A DNA stretch of 64,000 bases, taken from Agrostemma githago. Lineage: Eukaryota > Streptophyta > Magnoliopsida > Caryophyllales > Caryophyllaceae. Below are positions 1 to 10,307 of this stretch, piece by piece. Below the pieces are notes generated by a model, which saw only the letters and a list, made by a program, of their open reading frames with translations, searched no databases and was not told the origin of the DNA. The stretch spans positions 32,621,577 to 32,685,576 of the forward strand of contig OY288254.1 in NCBI GenBank assembly GCA_958450325.1, given 5' to 3'. Positions within the stretch are counted from its first letter, which is position 1. Each line of letters begins with the position of its first letter. A program made the position numbers and the translations under genes.

Positions 1-478
1 CCCGACCTTCATGCCCAAATGAACCTTCCTCAAAAATTCGTGGAGCTCGAGTGGCCGACATCGTGATACGAGCCATGAGTGCATTGATCCGAGCATCTTG
101 CACCTCTATTTGGGCCTTGAGCTCCTCTTTGACCCCTTGTATTTGAGTCATCATCGCTTGTTGACTCTTTTGCAATAAAATCATCATCTCATGTTGACCC
201 TTTTGCAATAGCATTATCGCCTCTTGTTGACTCTTTTGCATTTGAACCAACATTTGACAAGTCTCAAAGTTGGAGGTTTTTGGTTGTGGGTTATGTGTAG
301 GTGTTTGGTAGTTGTTACGATGTTGGAATGATCCTTGACAACTTTCATGGTAACCATATGGAGGGCGTTCGTAAGATTGTTGATGAGGTTGAAATGGTTG
401 GTGAAATTTTGGGACTTGGCAATTTGCCCCATAGTTTTCCCGTGACGATTGATGGAAGCTAGGACGTGCCATTTCCAT
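1..478 (-). CDS. Gag-like fragment of Athila-type element Z (runs off left edge)
   Basis: Reading from the ATG at 478 the minus frame stays open to the window edge (159 codons, no stop). The first roughly 75 residues are rich in Gln, His, Asn, Pro and Tyr. From about residue 80 comes a heptad-like repeat (MQKSQQ, LLQKGQH, LLQKSQQ), a probable coiled coil. This matches the order seen in the C-terminal half of Gag in elements A, B and C (Q/N-rich tract, then an MQKS coil). The retrotrans_gag core that should precede it is absent, so this is either a mini-Gag or the product of an internal deletion. It sits behind a leader hairpin and a tRNA-Asp primer site, which supports its place as the first ORF of element Z. 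Function is inferred from order and composition, not from a recognised domain. Confidence 0.6.
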   Translation of the reverse strand, partial: MEMARPSFHQSSRENYGANCQVPKFHQPFQPHQQSYERPPYGYHESCQGSFQHRNNYQTPTHNPQPKTSNFETCQMLVQMQKSQQEAIMLLQKGQHEMMILLQKSQQAMMTQIQGVKEELKAQIEVQDARINALMARITMSATRAPRIFEEGSFGHEGR

Positions 479-532
479 AACGTTGCTTTGATACCTAGGA
501 TGAACTAGAAGCACTTGAGCAAACGTTAGTAG

Positions 533-555
533 CCTAGTGCTTTTGAGGCACTAGG
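533..555 (-). promoter_or_regulatory. Leader stem-loop of element Z
   Basis: An 8-bp stem (CCTAGTGC pairing with GCACTAGG) encloses a 7-nt loop. It lies between the primer site and the gag start. The same stem with a different loop occurs at the equivalent place in elements A, B and C. A role in RNA packaging or dimerisation is only inferred. Confidence 0.55.
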
Positions 556-665
556 AGGAGAGAATAGCACACAAGAAGTAGAACGGAGATACACAAGGAG
601 AAGAAAACACAAAAAAATCAAGAACAAAGTCCAAAACTAAGCAAACAAAAGTCTAAACTACGCCG

Positions 666-683
666 TCCCCGGCAACGGCGCCA
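666..683 (-). other. Primer binding site, tRNA-Asp type, element Z
   Basis: Read on the minus strand this is TGGCGCCGTTGCCGGGGA, complementary to the 3' end of plant tRNA-Asp as I recall it. It is separated from the LTR end by ATT. Athila-lineage elements are known to use tRNA-Asp. Confidence 0.85.
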
Positions 684-686
684 ATT

Positions 687-2250
687 TGATGGGCGGGATT
701 GCCGTCGATCCCACCACCAAATAATACCGAGTAACCTAACTAGGGTAGCTAGGGCAAGTCGGGTCAATCCACAGGGACGGAAAATGCGTCTGCACTAATG
801 GGTGCTACGGTCAAGGACTAGGTTCGAGACGAGCTAATCTAGGGGGGAGGCTAAGGACTAGGCTAAGGTCTAAAACAAGGAAGAGGAAGACAAAACAAGT
901 AACTAACGACTAAGGGAAGTAAAGATAACAATAAGAATGAAAACTAGGGTTAGGCCGGGTTCATGGATGCAAAGGAGACAAAAAGGGGAAAAACTGGGTT
1001 ACTAGCATGCTTTCGTAGCCTAGATTCCGCCGATCGGGCTCTCGCTACGTAATCGACCTAGGGGTCGTCCTCACTGAGCTCTCGCTACGTAATGAGGGAA
1101 CCAAACCAACCAACCAAACACACACATACAAGAGGAGATGCAAGAAAAACAAGGATTGATCGTCTCTAGTCTCACAAGCATTTCATCAAACATGTGGAGT
1201 GCAAGGTTAATGGGAAACAACAAAAACAACATCTAGTACCACCCATCTCACCCTAATCATCCACAATCACATCCAATCACCCTAATAACCCTAGCAAGAG
1301 TCTACTCAAACATATCTAATCTAAAACTAACACTAAAAGGAGAAACCAACATAAGAATCAAAACATTCATATAAAGTACAAGCAAGAACAACAAACTAGA
1401 TATAAAGATGAAAAATTGAATAACATAAACAATGATTAAGAGTAAAAGTATGAGAATAATATACCAACAAGAAAGGAATGGAAAAGATGAGAACTTGTAT
1501 ATAAAGAACACCCAAAACATCCACCAATGTTGTCAAGATTCGATGGATTCTTCAAGAGATCCCTTAATACAAGATTGGCTAACTAGATTAAGGACTAATT
1601 ACCGACTAATCTACTCTAATCTAAACTAATCTATGCTAAAGTAGTCTAGGGTTTAGTGGGTAATGTCAAAGATATAAGATTACAAGAGGGGGGGGGGGGG
1701 GTATTTATAGGGTTACAAGAGTGAAGGAGAAGAAAAGAAGAGTCACGCGGCTACAGCACTTCTTCCCGGTCGGAAGGAATGGTCCCGGTCGGGATGGGCC
1801 ATCCTTCCCGGTCGGGAAGCTCTCTTCCCGGTCGGGATCAAGCATAACACCGGGCTGTGTTATCCATAACACCAGGCGGTGTTATGGCTCTTCCCGGTCT
1901 GGAAGCTCTTTTCCCGGTCGGGACGGCCAGATCAGTAGCCTCTTCATTCATGCACTCCTTCCCGACCGGGAAGGCTACTCTTCCCGCCCAGGAAGGGTCT
2001 TGTAGGCCTCCAATATGATCATAAAGGTCCCTCCTTGCTTCTCATGGGCTTCTCATCGACTCTCGGTGCTCGGGATCGAGTCTAAGGGGCTCGGGAATGG
2101 GTCCCAAGGTCTCGGGATCGAATCTAAGGCATCGAGTGATCGTTCCTTCTCTTCGTTGGCTACAAAAGTGTATGAAACGAGTCGGAATCGTTCCAATTCT
2201 TCATGAATGGTCTCGGGAACCTAAAACGAACTAAAGGAAACATAAATAAC
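687..2250 (-). repeat. 5' LTR of element Z, truncated at its U3 end
   Basis: On the minus strand the LTR ends in CCCATCA next to the primer site. Its body is homologous to the LTRs of element C, including the stretch at 2030-2247 that matches 16371-16590. The match breaks near 2248-2250, about 80 bp before the expected TGATAAGTG start. From there the sequence switches to the last bases of a plus-strand LTR belonging to element A. Z and A are therefore joined head to head with terminal bases lost on both sides. A run of 14 G lies at 1688-1701 beside the TATA box. Confidence 0.75.
1702..1996 (-). promoter_or_regulatory. U3 promoter of Z LTR: TATA box with upstream palindrome array
   Basis: TATAAATA (minus) lies at 1702-1709. 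Upstream on that strand (1760-1996) are at least six near-palindromes of the type TTCCCGGTCGGGAA, plus a second inverted motif around GTGTTAT. A short CTGTAGCCGCG box lies between array and TATA, as in elements B and C. Promoter function is inferred from position. Confidence 0.55.
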
Positions 2251-2272
2251 CGTCAATTACCTACCATCAATT

Positions 2273-2290
2273 TGGCGCCGTTGCCGGGGA
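2273..2290 (+). other. Primer binding site, tRNA-Asp type, element A
   Basis: TGGCGCCGTTGCCGGGGA follows the LTR end after ATT. It is identical to the site of element Z in the opposite orientation. Confidence 0.85.
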
Positions 2291-2442
2291 CGGTGCATGT
2301 TTAGACTTAGTTTACTTATTAGCTTGACTTAGTTACCCTTCTTGTGCTCTTCTTCTATCTCTTGTGCATATTTTGTAGGTTTTTCTTGTTTTTATAGCTT
2401 TCTTTTCCCTTTGTCTTCCGTTGTGTTCGTTTATTGTCTTTG

Positions 2443-2465
2443 CCTAGTGCCCACAAAGCACTAGG
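2443..2465 (+). promoter_or_regulatory. Leader stem-loop of element A
   Basis: Stem CCTAGTGC/GCACTAGG with loop CCACAAA, 31 bp before the gag ATG at 2496. The stem is conserved in all four Athila-type copies here. Confidence 0.55.
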
Positions 2466-2495
2466 TGTTCTCACGTTTGTTCAAGTGCGTAGTGC

Positions 2496-3548
2496 ATGCC
2501 TAGGAGGAGAGGCGATTTCTTTCTCTTCAATCCAGAGCCGGAGAGACTCTTTAGAGCCTTTCGCCAACGGACGATTGATCGGGTTAGAACCTCTCAACCG
2601 AGTACTAGCAATACCATTGAAGAACAAGCTCAAGGATCCGACTTGAACGATACACCTCGAGAGACGGCCGAAGGGAATTTCATCAATCCCTTTGGTACTT
2701 CTAGTCATTTCTTTCAACCTAGTTCCCCTTCTACATCTACATCAACACCATCTACACCATCATCTCCCGCATATCCAACAATGCCTAAGTTCTCTTCTCA
2801 TTCAACCTTTACGGAAGACGTTTTGCCCGGTCCCACCGCTTTATCGGCCACAAATACCGGCAAATTTGTGGCAAAAACGCCATTTATCCAATTGGTCGAA
2901 AGAAGTCAATTTAGTGGGTTACCAACCGAAGATCCTCATCAACACATGGAAACCTTTTCGGACTATTGCGATGCTATCTCACAACCGGGAATAACCCAAG
3001 ACCAAATCCGGTGGGTATTATTTCCCTTCTCTTTGATTGGTAAAGCTAAGCAATGGTTCAAGGGTTTAGACAAGGCAGCTCTCGGTATTGATACTTGGAA
3101 GAAGCTAGCCTTAGCTTTCTACCAACAATTTTATCCCCCGGAGAAGACCAATCTATTGAGAGCTTCTATCACGGGATTTCAGCAACGTGATGAAGAAAGC
3201 CTCTATGAATCATGGGAAAGATTCAAAGCCTTGATCCGTTCTTGCCCTCACTATGGTTTATCGAAGTGGTTCCTTGTTCAACAGTTTTGGAATGGGTTAT
3301 ATGAAGACTCAAGGGCCATACTCAATATGGGATCGAATGGAAGGTTTACTGCGGTGGATGATGACCAAACTTGGTCAAGAATCGAGGAGATGGCGGTGCA
3401 CAACTCCCAATACTCAAGGCCTAGAAAGGCGAATCGAGGAGGAAGGCACGAGATTGATGCCATTAAACAATTAAGCATTGATCTTGGAGCACAATTAAAA
3501 ATCCACATGGAATCTATTGACAAGAAGCTCCAAAGCCATTTTGATTAA
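2496..3548 (+). pseudogene. Gag, N-terminal part with retrotrans_gag core (element A)
   Basis: This 350-codon frame starts MPRRRGDFFLFNPEPERLFR, a start shared with B (9017) and C (22912). A Ser/Thr/Pro-rich linker follows at about residues 70-100. The Athila-type capsid core covers roughly residues 110-300 and includes FVAKTPFIQLVE, PTEDPHQHMETF, LFPFSLIGKAKQWF and FYPPEKTNLLRASI. Gag assembles the particle and packages the element RNA. A stop at 3546-3548 ends the frame where C continues into a zinc knuckle, so the protein is truncated by mutation. Confidence 0.85.
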
Positions 3549-4808
3549 GGTTAAAGTACAAGTGCCTCCCACCAACATTCAATTCAACAAGTCAAGGCTT
3601 TGGGAGTTGTATCTCCTACAACTTATTATGGGATATGCGAGATTTGCGGGATATTTGGACATGAGCCTCTACATTGTCGAGGTAGTATTGAGCAAGTGAA
3701 CGCCTTTCAAGCATTCAAGCAAGGTGCCCCATATCCTCACATGTTTTAAGCTTCCCATCAAGCTTCCCAACAACAATCTCTACAACACCGTCCATATGTT
3801 CCACCTCCCTTAAGGGACAACAACCAAGGCAACCAAGGTTATGTAGGCAACCCAAGGCCATTCAACAACTTCAAACAACATAACCAAGGTACCTTCAACA
3901 ACAATCAAGGGTTCCAACAAGGGAACTTCAATCAGGGTGGCTTCCAAGGGAGCCAACACTCCCAAGGACATCAAAACTACAACCATGGTAACACTCAAGG
4001 CCTTAATCAAGGCAACTCTCATGGGTTCCAAGGGAACCATCAACAACAACAAGGATCTCAAGGTACTCAACAAGAAAACAAGCAAAGGAGCCGGTCTCCA
4101 ATTCATGATTATGGTACTCCCTTAGCCCTCACCGATACTCCACACAATCCACAATCTCCACCTCGAGATTTTGACATGCAAAAATCTATGTTGGATGTGC
4201 AAAGGAGTAATCAAGAAATGCAAAGAAGCCAAATGGAGATGCTAAGAAACCAACAAGAATTCTTTGCTCATCTTCAAAGGGAGAACATAGCAAGAGATGC
4301 TCATATGAAGATGCTCGAAACCCAAATAGCTCAAGTTGATTCGGGTAGCTCTTCAAGGCAAAAGGGGCAACTACCTCCTCAAGGTGAACCGGCGAAATTT
4401 GAGCGTGTGAATGCTATTACCTTGAGGAGTGGTGCATCTTATGACTCCCCCTTATTCCCTATTGAGCAACAAGCAATGAAAGAAGTTGTATCTCCAACTC
4501 AAGAAAATTCAAGCTTGGGAAATCCAATGGAGGAACAAGTTTTGTTGGAGATTGAGAAACCCCATGAAGACAAGCTTCCCCCACTTCAAGGAAAAGACAA
4601 AGGTAAAGGGAAAATGTCATTTGAAAAGTCCAGCTCTAACGAGCAAGACAAGGTACATATCAAGTTGCCTTTCCCAACAAGGCAAATGAAGACCAAGGTG
4701 GATATTGAATATGACAAGTTCCTAGATATTGTGAAGAAATTGGATGTGAGTGTCCCTTTTACAGAGCTACTTACCCAAATCCCGGCATATGGTAGATTCA
4801 TGAAATAA
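3549..4808 (+). pseudogene. Gag C-terminal part: decayed zinc knuckle, Q/N-G-rich tract, coiled coil (element A)
   Basis: Beyond the stop at 3546, homology to element C continues in broken frames. A zinc-knuckle relic (CEICGIFGHEPLHC) can be read near 3635-3680, and a Gln/Asn/Gly-rich tract spans about 3790-4070. The open part from 4176 to 4808 starts MQKSMLDVQRSNQEMQRSQ, a likely coiled coil. It goes on through the stretch leading to the protease (ITLRSGASYDSP, FPTRQMKTKVDIEYDKFL). A stop at 4806-4808 interrupts it where B reads on into the protease. Confidence 0.75.
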
Positions 4809-5738
4809 ATCTTTGCTAGGAAGAGATCCGTCGACAAGGAAGAGACCAAAGCGTTCACAAGAGAGGTGAGCGAGCTCATTCAAGGTTCTACACTTCCCAA
4901 GTTGAAGGATCCGGGTAATTTTTCAATCCCGTGCACCATAGGCAACTTGAAGATTGAGAGACCATTATGTGATTTGGGTGCGAGTGTAAGCATCATTCCC
5001 TATTCCATTTGTGAGCGACTTGGGATGAAAGAGCTCAAGTGCACTTCTATTACACTCCAAATGGCCGATCGTTCACTCAACCGACCATTGGGGATGTTAG
5101 AAGATGTGCCAATAAGAATTGGGAAATTCTTCAGTTCGGTCGACTTCCTCGTGCTTGATATGCCGGAAGATGCTATCACTCCCATTATCCTTGGGCGCCC
5201 ATTTCTACATACCGCCGGTGCGATGATTGATGTAAAGAATGGTAGGATCACATTTGAGCTAGGCGACGAGAAGCTTGTGTTTGACCTGCAAGGCAACACC
5301 TCGCTTACTAATGATGAGTCTTGTAATATGATCCACGCCATGAAAGACATCAATCAAGGGAATGAGTCGGGTGAAATCTTGAAAAACAACTTCTATGGAA
5401 TTGAAGATGATGATTCCGAGCTTGGGGCGGATAAATGCCCATATCATGAGATTGAGGATAAGTTGCAAGGAAAGAAGAAAGTTGAGCCTCTCTTGAGGCG
5501 TTGTGAAGATGAGTGGAACTTTGGGTATATACCGAAGGATCGAAAGTACAAGTTCAAGCCGTCGAACTTAGATGATCGGGATGCCCCGGGAACTTCTGGA
5601 CAAGGTTGTGAAGAACCTTGGAGTGTGGATTGGTATTCCACAAGGTTGATTGAAGACTTCTCGAGAGCCTTCAATTTGTTTCTTCGTGCCCTTGATGGCG
5701 ATGGCATTGGCTACAATTTTGTTGAAAAAAATGATTGA
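4809..5738 (+). pseudogene. Aspartic protease domain (element A)
   Basis: In frame after the stop at 4806 comes the retropepsin-like part: LCDLGASVSIIPYSICERLG (active site D-L-G-A-S), then DVPIRIGKFF, DAITPIILGRPFLHTAGAMI and a long acidic tail. The D-L-G-A-S variant in place of D-S/T-G is usual for Athila proteases. The tail ends at 5738 with a conserved FLRALDGDGIGY motif. In autonomous Athila elements the RT would follow; here no RT is found. The first in-frame ATG is 4866, but homology starts earlier, so this is the remainder of a gag-pro fusion. Confidence 0.8.
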
Positions 5739-7138
5739 AGTATGCACCATCCTTGGTTTCACGGAGTTCCAAAAGAACCGTCTTATTGTATATATCCCTT
5801 TCTTGTAATTCTTTCGAGTTTTGTGAGATCCTTGTAATTTGGTATTTTGATTAGTGATGTGAGGGAGGGATTTTGATGGATGTTTTGAGCTTATTTGTTA
5901 GGTGCGAAGTGAAGATGAATCTTTGAGAGAAGTGGTTATTGATAGAGCTTGGATTTTGAGCAAGGGAGTCGGTTTTTGAAGCTTTGGACAAGCTTTTGGG
6001 GATATGAAGGGCATGAGGACTCTTCCCAGTCGAGAAGAGAGCATCCCAACCGGGAAGGATGAGCCATCCCGACCGGGAAGGATGTCATCGCGATCGGGAT
6101 GAGTGTACCAAAAATCGAGTTTTCTAGAGTGTGATCCCGACCGGGACCGTTCGTCTCGACCGGGATGGTATCCTACTCCTCCTTAGACCTCTTCTTTGTG
6201 ATGTGACCCCACCGTACCACTTTAGACCCCCTCCCAACCTCCCTATCTATCCTTGCACCTATCATATGACCTCTACACTTTATTTACATACCCCCACCTC
6301 ATTTCTTCTTCACTATACACCGAGTTTCACATCAAATCCCACCTCCCTATACCTTTGCAAGCTTAATACTTCAACCATGCGGGCTTATCAGGATCGAAGA
6401 GGAATAACAATGACGAAGACTAGCTATGTGCCGTTATCGAACTTTGAGACGATGGAGCGAGTGAGTTGCTAACCGATTGGTACGACAACTATCCTTTCTT
6501 TTTCGTCTTTTATTGCTTGTCTTCCTTTGTTTGTTCCCTTCCCCTTATACAGTTTTGTGTCATGGTGGCCCTCGGGGCCTTGGTAGTCATTACTCCCTAC
6601 TCTCGATGACGTGACTACATCGAGAGTCATCTCAAAATCCAAATTTACTACTCCCTCCCCACCACAATGATGTTCCCATTTATAAATGGCACATGGATTA
6701 AGAAATGGGTAATGAAAGGTGGTAAATTGTTGAGTGGGGTTCAACATGTCAAATCACAAAAAGTAACCAATAGTAAGAGAGTATAATGGATGAATAAGGA
6801 AAGTTTTGAAGTGGGAAAATCTTAGTGGAGTTTTTTTTTAAGGAAAGTGGGAAAATCTTAGTGGTGGGGAGGGAGTAGAATTTTCATTTTTTCTTTGATT
6901 TTACTTTCTTTTAGTAGGATTTAGTCGGATTTGGGCGGAATCCGGGCTAGGTGACTTGATTAGATCTAGTCATCCCCTCCCATTTTCTTTTATTTCATTC
7001 TTTTTATTTCTTCCCCAATCCATATCTTTTCTCGTCTCGGCCTATGGTGACTTGATCACACCCCGGCCGGACACATTCTACCCTTTTCTCCGCTTTTCTT
7101 TTGGATTTTTAGCTTTATTTTAGTACTTTCTTTTCATT
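5739..7138 (+). other. 3' untranslated region of element A with a CG-palindrome array
   Basis: No coding homology is seen. At 6020-6170 there are about six near-palindromes such as ATCCCGACCGGGA, at the same place relative to the stop codon as in B (12583-12735) and C (19205-19400). From about 6390 the sequence aligns with B at about 12880 onward. A MITE interrupts it at 6651-6875. The alignment ends at 7138, just before the point where B has an internal polypurine tract. Confidence 0.6.
6651..6875. mobile_element. Stowaway-like MITE, 225 bp
   Basis: Terminal inverted repeats CTCCCTCCCCACCAC and GTGGTGGGGAGGGAG are flanked by TA on both sides, the Tc1/mariner target duplication. No coding capacity. 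Element B lacks this insert at the equivalent place (around 13130), which acts as an approximate empty site. Confidence 0.85.
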
Positions 7139-8788
7139 TGATAAGTGTAGTTTGTAGTGCCTAATTTGTTGTGTTTTGGTCCCGTTTTCCTTGTGGAATC
7201 GCTCTTTGGAGTGATTTCTAGGCTACTTATACTTCCTCTAGCTCGTTTTAGGTTCCCAAGACTATTCATGGAGAACTTGGAACGATTCCGACTCGTTTCA
7301 CACACTTTTGAAGCCAACGTAGAGAAGGAACGATCACTTGATGCCTTGGATTCGATCCCGAGACCTTGGGACCCATTCCCGAGCCCCTTAGACTCGATCC
7401 CGAGCACCGAGAATCGAGGAGAAGCCCATGAGAAGCAAGGAGGGACCCTTGATATCATATTTGAGGCCTACAAGACCCATCATGGTCGAGATAAAAGCCA
7501 TCATGGTCGGGATGAAGAGTACAAGCAAAGCCGAGCTACTGGAGTGGCATCTCGGCCGAGACCACCACCATCTCCGTCGAGACCACTTCATCTCGGCCGA
7601 GATGCCCTCTTCTTGCCCGAGATGGAGCACCTGCAGACCCGCGTCACTTCTTTTCTTCTCCTTCATTCCTGTAACCTTATAAATACTTCCCCCTTGTTTT
7701 GTTTAAGCATCATACATTACCCTAGATTATTTTAGACCTCTCTTCAACATTCAAAACCCTAATTAGCTTCTCTTCATCTCTAGTTTAGTTTCATATTAAT
7801 CCTTAGTTAATCTTAGTTTACTCTAGCAATTAGTCTTGTATTAAGGGATTCTTGAAGATTCTTCCAAGCTTGACAACCTTAGAGATTTGTTTGGGTTTCT
7901 TATTAATGCAAGTTTTCATCTTTTCATATTCTTGCAAGTTTGGTATAATCCTCTTCTCCTCTTTACTTTTAATCTTTGTTAATCTTGCAAGTTTGAATCT
8001 TTACATATTGTTCTTTGTTCTTGTTTGTTCTTAATGGATGTTTGGATTATCATGTTGATTTCTGTTGTTAGTGATAGATTTAGTTTCATAATGTTTGAGT
8101 AGACTCCTTGTGGGGTTAGTAGGGGGATTAAGTGTGGATTATGGGTGATTAGGGTTTGATTGTGGGTAAAGGTAATTCCTTTGTTGCTAGTCACATATTG
8201 GGCACACCGTGTGTTTGTTGTATTGCTTGTGTGGGTAGTAGTGGCCAATGCTTCTCATACTTGTATCCATCGTCTCATTGTTGAATAATTTGTGATTGAA
8301 TACTTATGTTTTGAGTAGCATCTAGCATGAGTGTTCGGGTCTATTCTTAGACACGAGAGTGCGGACTTTGGCTTTGGCGCGAGAGCGCAAACCGACCCTA
8401 GTAACTAAGAGACACCTACACCCTTGATTACCCAATCATCCTACCACATTTATGAACCCGACCTAACCCTACTCTTTCCCTTATTTGATTCATCCTTCTA
8501 GTTAGTCATTATTTCTCTAGTTTCATTGTTTAGTTAATCCTAGTTGCTTCATTTAGTTTATGTCATACATAGTACATTGTTAGTCCATTCTCATTACCTC
8601 CAACCATCATAGTTTGTAAATTATCGTCTTCTTTGTGTTTGTTTGTGTGACTTAGCCTTGTTATTAGGTCGACCTAGTCTAGACATTACATAACCGTCTC
8701 CGTGGACACGACCCGACTTACCCTAGCTACCGTTAGGATTAGTTGGACTTTACTTGACGGTGGGGGACGCGGCGGAAACCTACCATCA
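7139..8788 (+). repeat. 5' LTR of element B (about 1650 bp)
   Basis: Starts TGATAAGTGTAGTTTGTAG and ends CCTACCATCA before the spacer AT(T) and primer site. The start is identical to the minus-strand start of C's LTR at 16668. A TATAAATA box is at 7678-7685, and the transcribed part contains the CTCTCGTG/GCGAGAGCG-type repeats near 8345-8390. It is the only LTR of this family here that keeps both ends. It is not preceded by a polypurine tract, so it belongs to B rather than serving as A's 3' LTR. Confidence 0.85.
7485..7685 (+). promoter_or_regulatory. U3 promoter of B LTR: TATA box with upstream palindromes
   Basis: TATAAATA at 7678-7685. Upstream are CTCGGCCGAG at 7551-7560, the perfect 16-bp palindrome CATCTCGGCCGAGATG at 7589-7604 and several half or imperfect copies from 7485. 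The CTGCAGACCCGCG box at about 7631 lies between array and TATA. Confidence 0.55.
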
Positions 8789-8791
8789 ATT

Positions 8792-8809
8792 TGGCACCGT
8801 TGCCGGGGA
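8792..8809 (+). other. Primer binding site, tRNA-Asp type, element B (one mismatch)
   Basis: TGGCACCGTTGCCGGGGA differs from the sites of A and Z by one base (G to A at the fifth position). Confidence 0.8.
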
Positions 8810-8963
8810 CGGTGCATGTTTAGACTTAGTTTACTTATAACTCGACTTAGTTATCCTTCTTTGTGCTCTTCTTTTATCTCCTGTGCATATTTAGTAGTCT
8901 TTTTCTTTGTTTTTATCGTTTTCTTTTATCTTTTTCTTTCGTTGTGTTCATTTATTGTCTTTG

Positions 8964-8986
8964 CCTAGTGCCCATAAAGCACTAGG
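8964..8986 (+). promoter_or_regulatory. Leader stem-loop of element B
   Basis: Stem CCTAGTGC/GCACTAGG with loop CCATAAA, 31 bp before the gag ATG. The loop differs from that of A by one base, while the stem is unchanged. Confidence 0.55.
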
Positions 8987-9016
8987 TGTTCTCACGTTTG
9001 TTCAAGTGTGTAGTGT

Positions 9017-10054
9017 ATGCCTAGGAGGAGAGACGATTTCTTTCTCTTCAATCCAGAGCCGGAAAGAGTCTTTAGAGCCTTTCGCCAACGGACGATTGAC
9101 CGAGTTAGAATCTCTCAACCAAGTGCTAGCAATACCAATCAAGAACAAGCTCAAGGATCCGACTTAGATGAAACACCGCGAGAGACCGCCGGAGGGACCT
9201 TCATCAATCCTTTTGGAACTTCTAGTCCTAGTTCTCCTTCTACATCTTCTTCAACACCGTCTACACCATCATCTCCCTTACATCCAATTATGCCGAAGTT
9301 CTCATCTCACTCCAGTTTTACCGAGGATGTCTTGCCGGGACCGAGTACTTTACCGGATACATATACCGGAAATTTCGTGGCAAAGACACAATTCATCCAA
9401 CTTGTGGAGAGAAATCAATTTAGTGGTTTGTCCACCGAAGACCCGCACCAACACATGGAGACCTTCTTCGATTATTGCGATGTTATCTCCCAAACCGGGA
9501 TTACTCACGATCAAATCCGTTGGGTAATTTTCCCGTTCTCTCTCATTGGAAAAGCGAAGCAATGGATCAAGAGTCTCGATAGGGCAACCATGGGTATCGA
9601 TACTTGGAAGAAACTTGCATTGGCGTTCTACCAAAAGTTTTACCCTCCGGAGAAGACAAATTTGCTAAGGGCCTCCATCACCGGTTTCCAACAACGGGAT
9701 GAGGAGAGCCTTTATGAAGCTTGGGAACGGTTCAAATCTTTGGTTAGATCATGCCCCCACCATGGACTTTCACAATGGTTTTTAGTCCAACATTTTTGGA
9801 ACGGTCTATATGAGGTCTCAAGAGCTATATTCAACATGGGATCCAATGGTAGGTTTACCGAGGTCGATGATGACCAAATTTGGTCGAGAATCGAGGAAAT
9901 GGCGGTGCACAACTCCCAATACTCAAGGCCTAGAAAGGCGAATCGAGGAGGTAGGCACGAGATTGATGCCATCACACAATTAAGCATTGATCTTGGAGCT
10001 CAACTAAAATCCCACATGGAATCTATTGACAACAAAGCTCCAAAGCCATTTTGA
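9017..10054 (+). pseudogene. Gag, N-terminal part with retrotrans_gag core (element B)
   Basis: This 345-codon frame starts MPRRRDDFFLFNPEPERVFR and carries the same capsid core as A and C (FVAKTQFIQLVERNQFSG, STEDPHQHMETF, IFPFSLIGKAKQWI, FYPPEKTNLLRASI, LYEAWERFKSL). Near codon 340 an extra base in ACAACAAAGCTCC shifts the frame, so the protein ends at 10054 instead of running into the zinc knuckle. The next stretch (10055-10307) has additional stops. Structural role as for other Gag proteins; non-functional in its present form. Confidence 0.85.
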
Positions 10055-10307
10055 TCAATTTTAAAGCACTAGTTCCTCCAACCAACACTCGATTCATTAA
10101 GTTAATGCTTTGGGAGTTGTGTCTCCTACACCTTATTATAGGATGTGCGATATTTGCGGGATAGTTGGACATGAGCCTATACATTGTCGAGGTAGTATTG
10201 AGCAAGTGAACGCTTTTCAAGCGTTCAAGCAAGGTGCCCATTATCCTAATATGTTCCAAGCTTCCCATCAAGCTTCCCAACAATAATCTCCACAACACCG
10301 TCCATAT
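10055..10307 (+). pseudogene. Zinc-knuckle segment of Gag, decayed (element B)
   Basis: Continuing homology to element C between the two open frames. A CCHC knuckle (CDICGIVGHEPIHC) is readable around 10145-10190, but stops occur before and after it. It confirms that 9017-10054 and 10308-12248 were once one gag-pro frame. Confidence 0.7.

Larger units (their letters stand above)
2251..7138 (+). mobile_element. Element A: Athila-type gag-pro retrotransposon, degenerate
   Basis: Only the last about 19 bp of the 5' LTR (ending CCTACCATCA at 2269) remain. They are followed by the primer site, leader hairpin, gag, protease and a 3' untranslated stretch. There is no RT, RNase H or integrase. The 3' end stops at 7138, directly against the 5' LTR of element B, without its own polypurine tract or 3' LTR. 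The untranslated stretch is about 1.7 kb shorter than in B and C. The simplest reading is that B inserted into A's 3' region, with later loss of the far side. Confidence 0.75.

Noticed and set aside
7139..8788. LTR shared by A (3') and B (5') from unequal recombination
   Set aside because: No polypurine tract precedes it and A's untranslated region is cut short, so nested insertion fits better, though the right side is lost.
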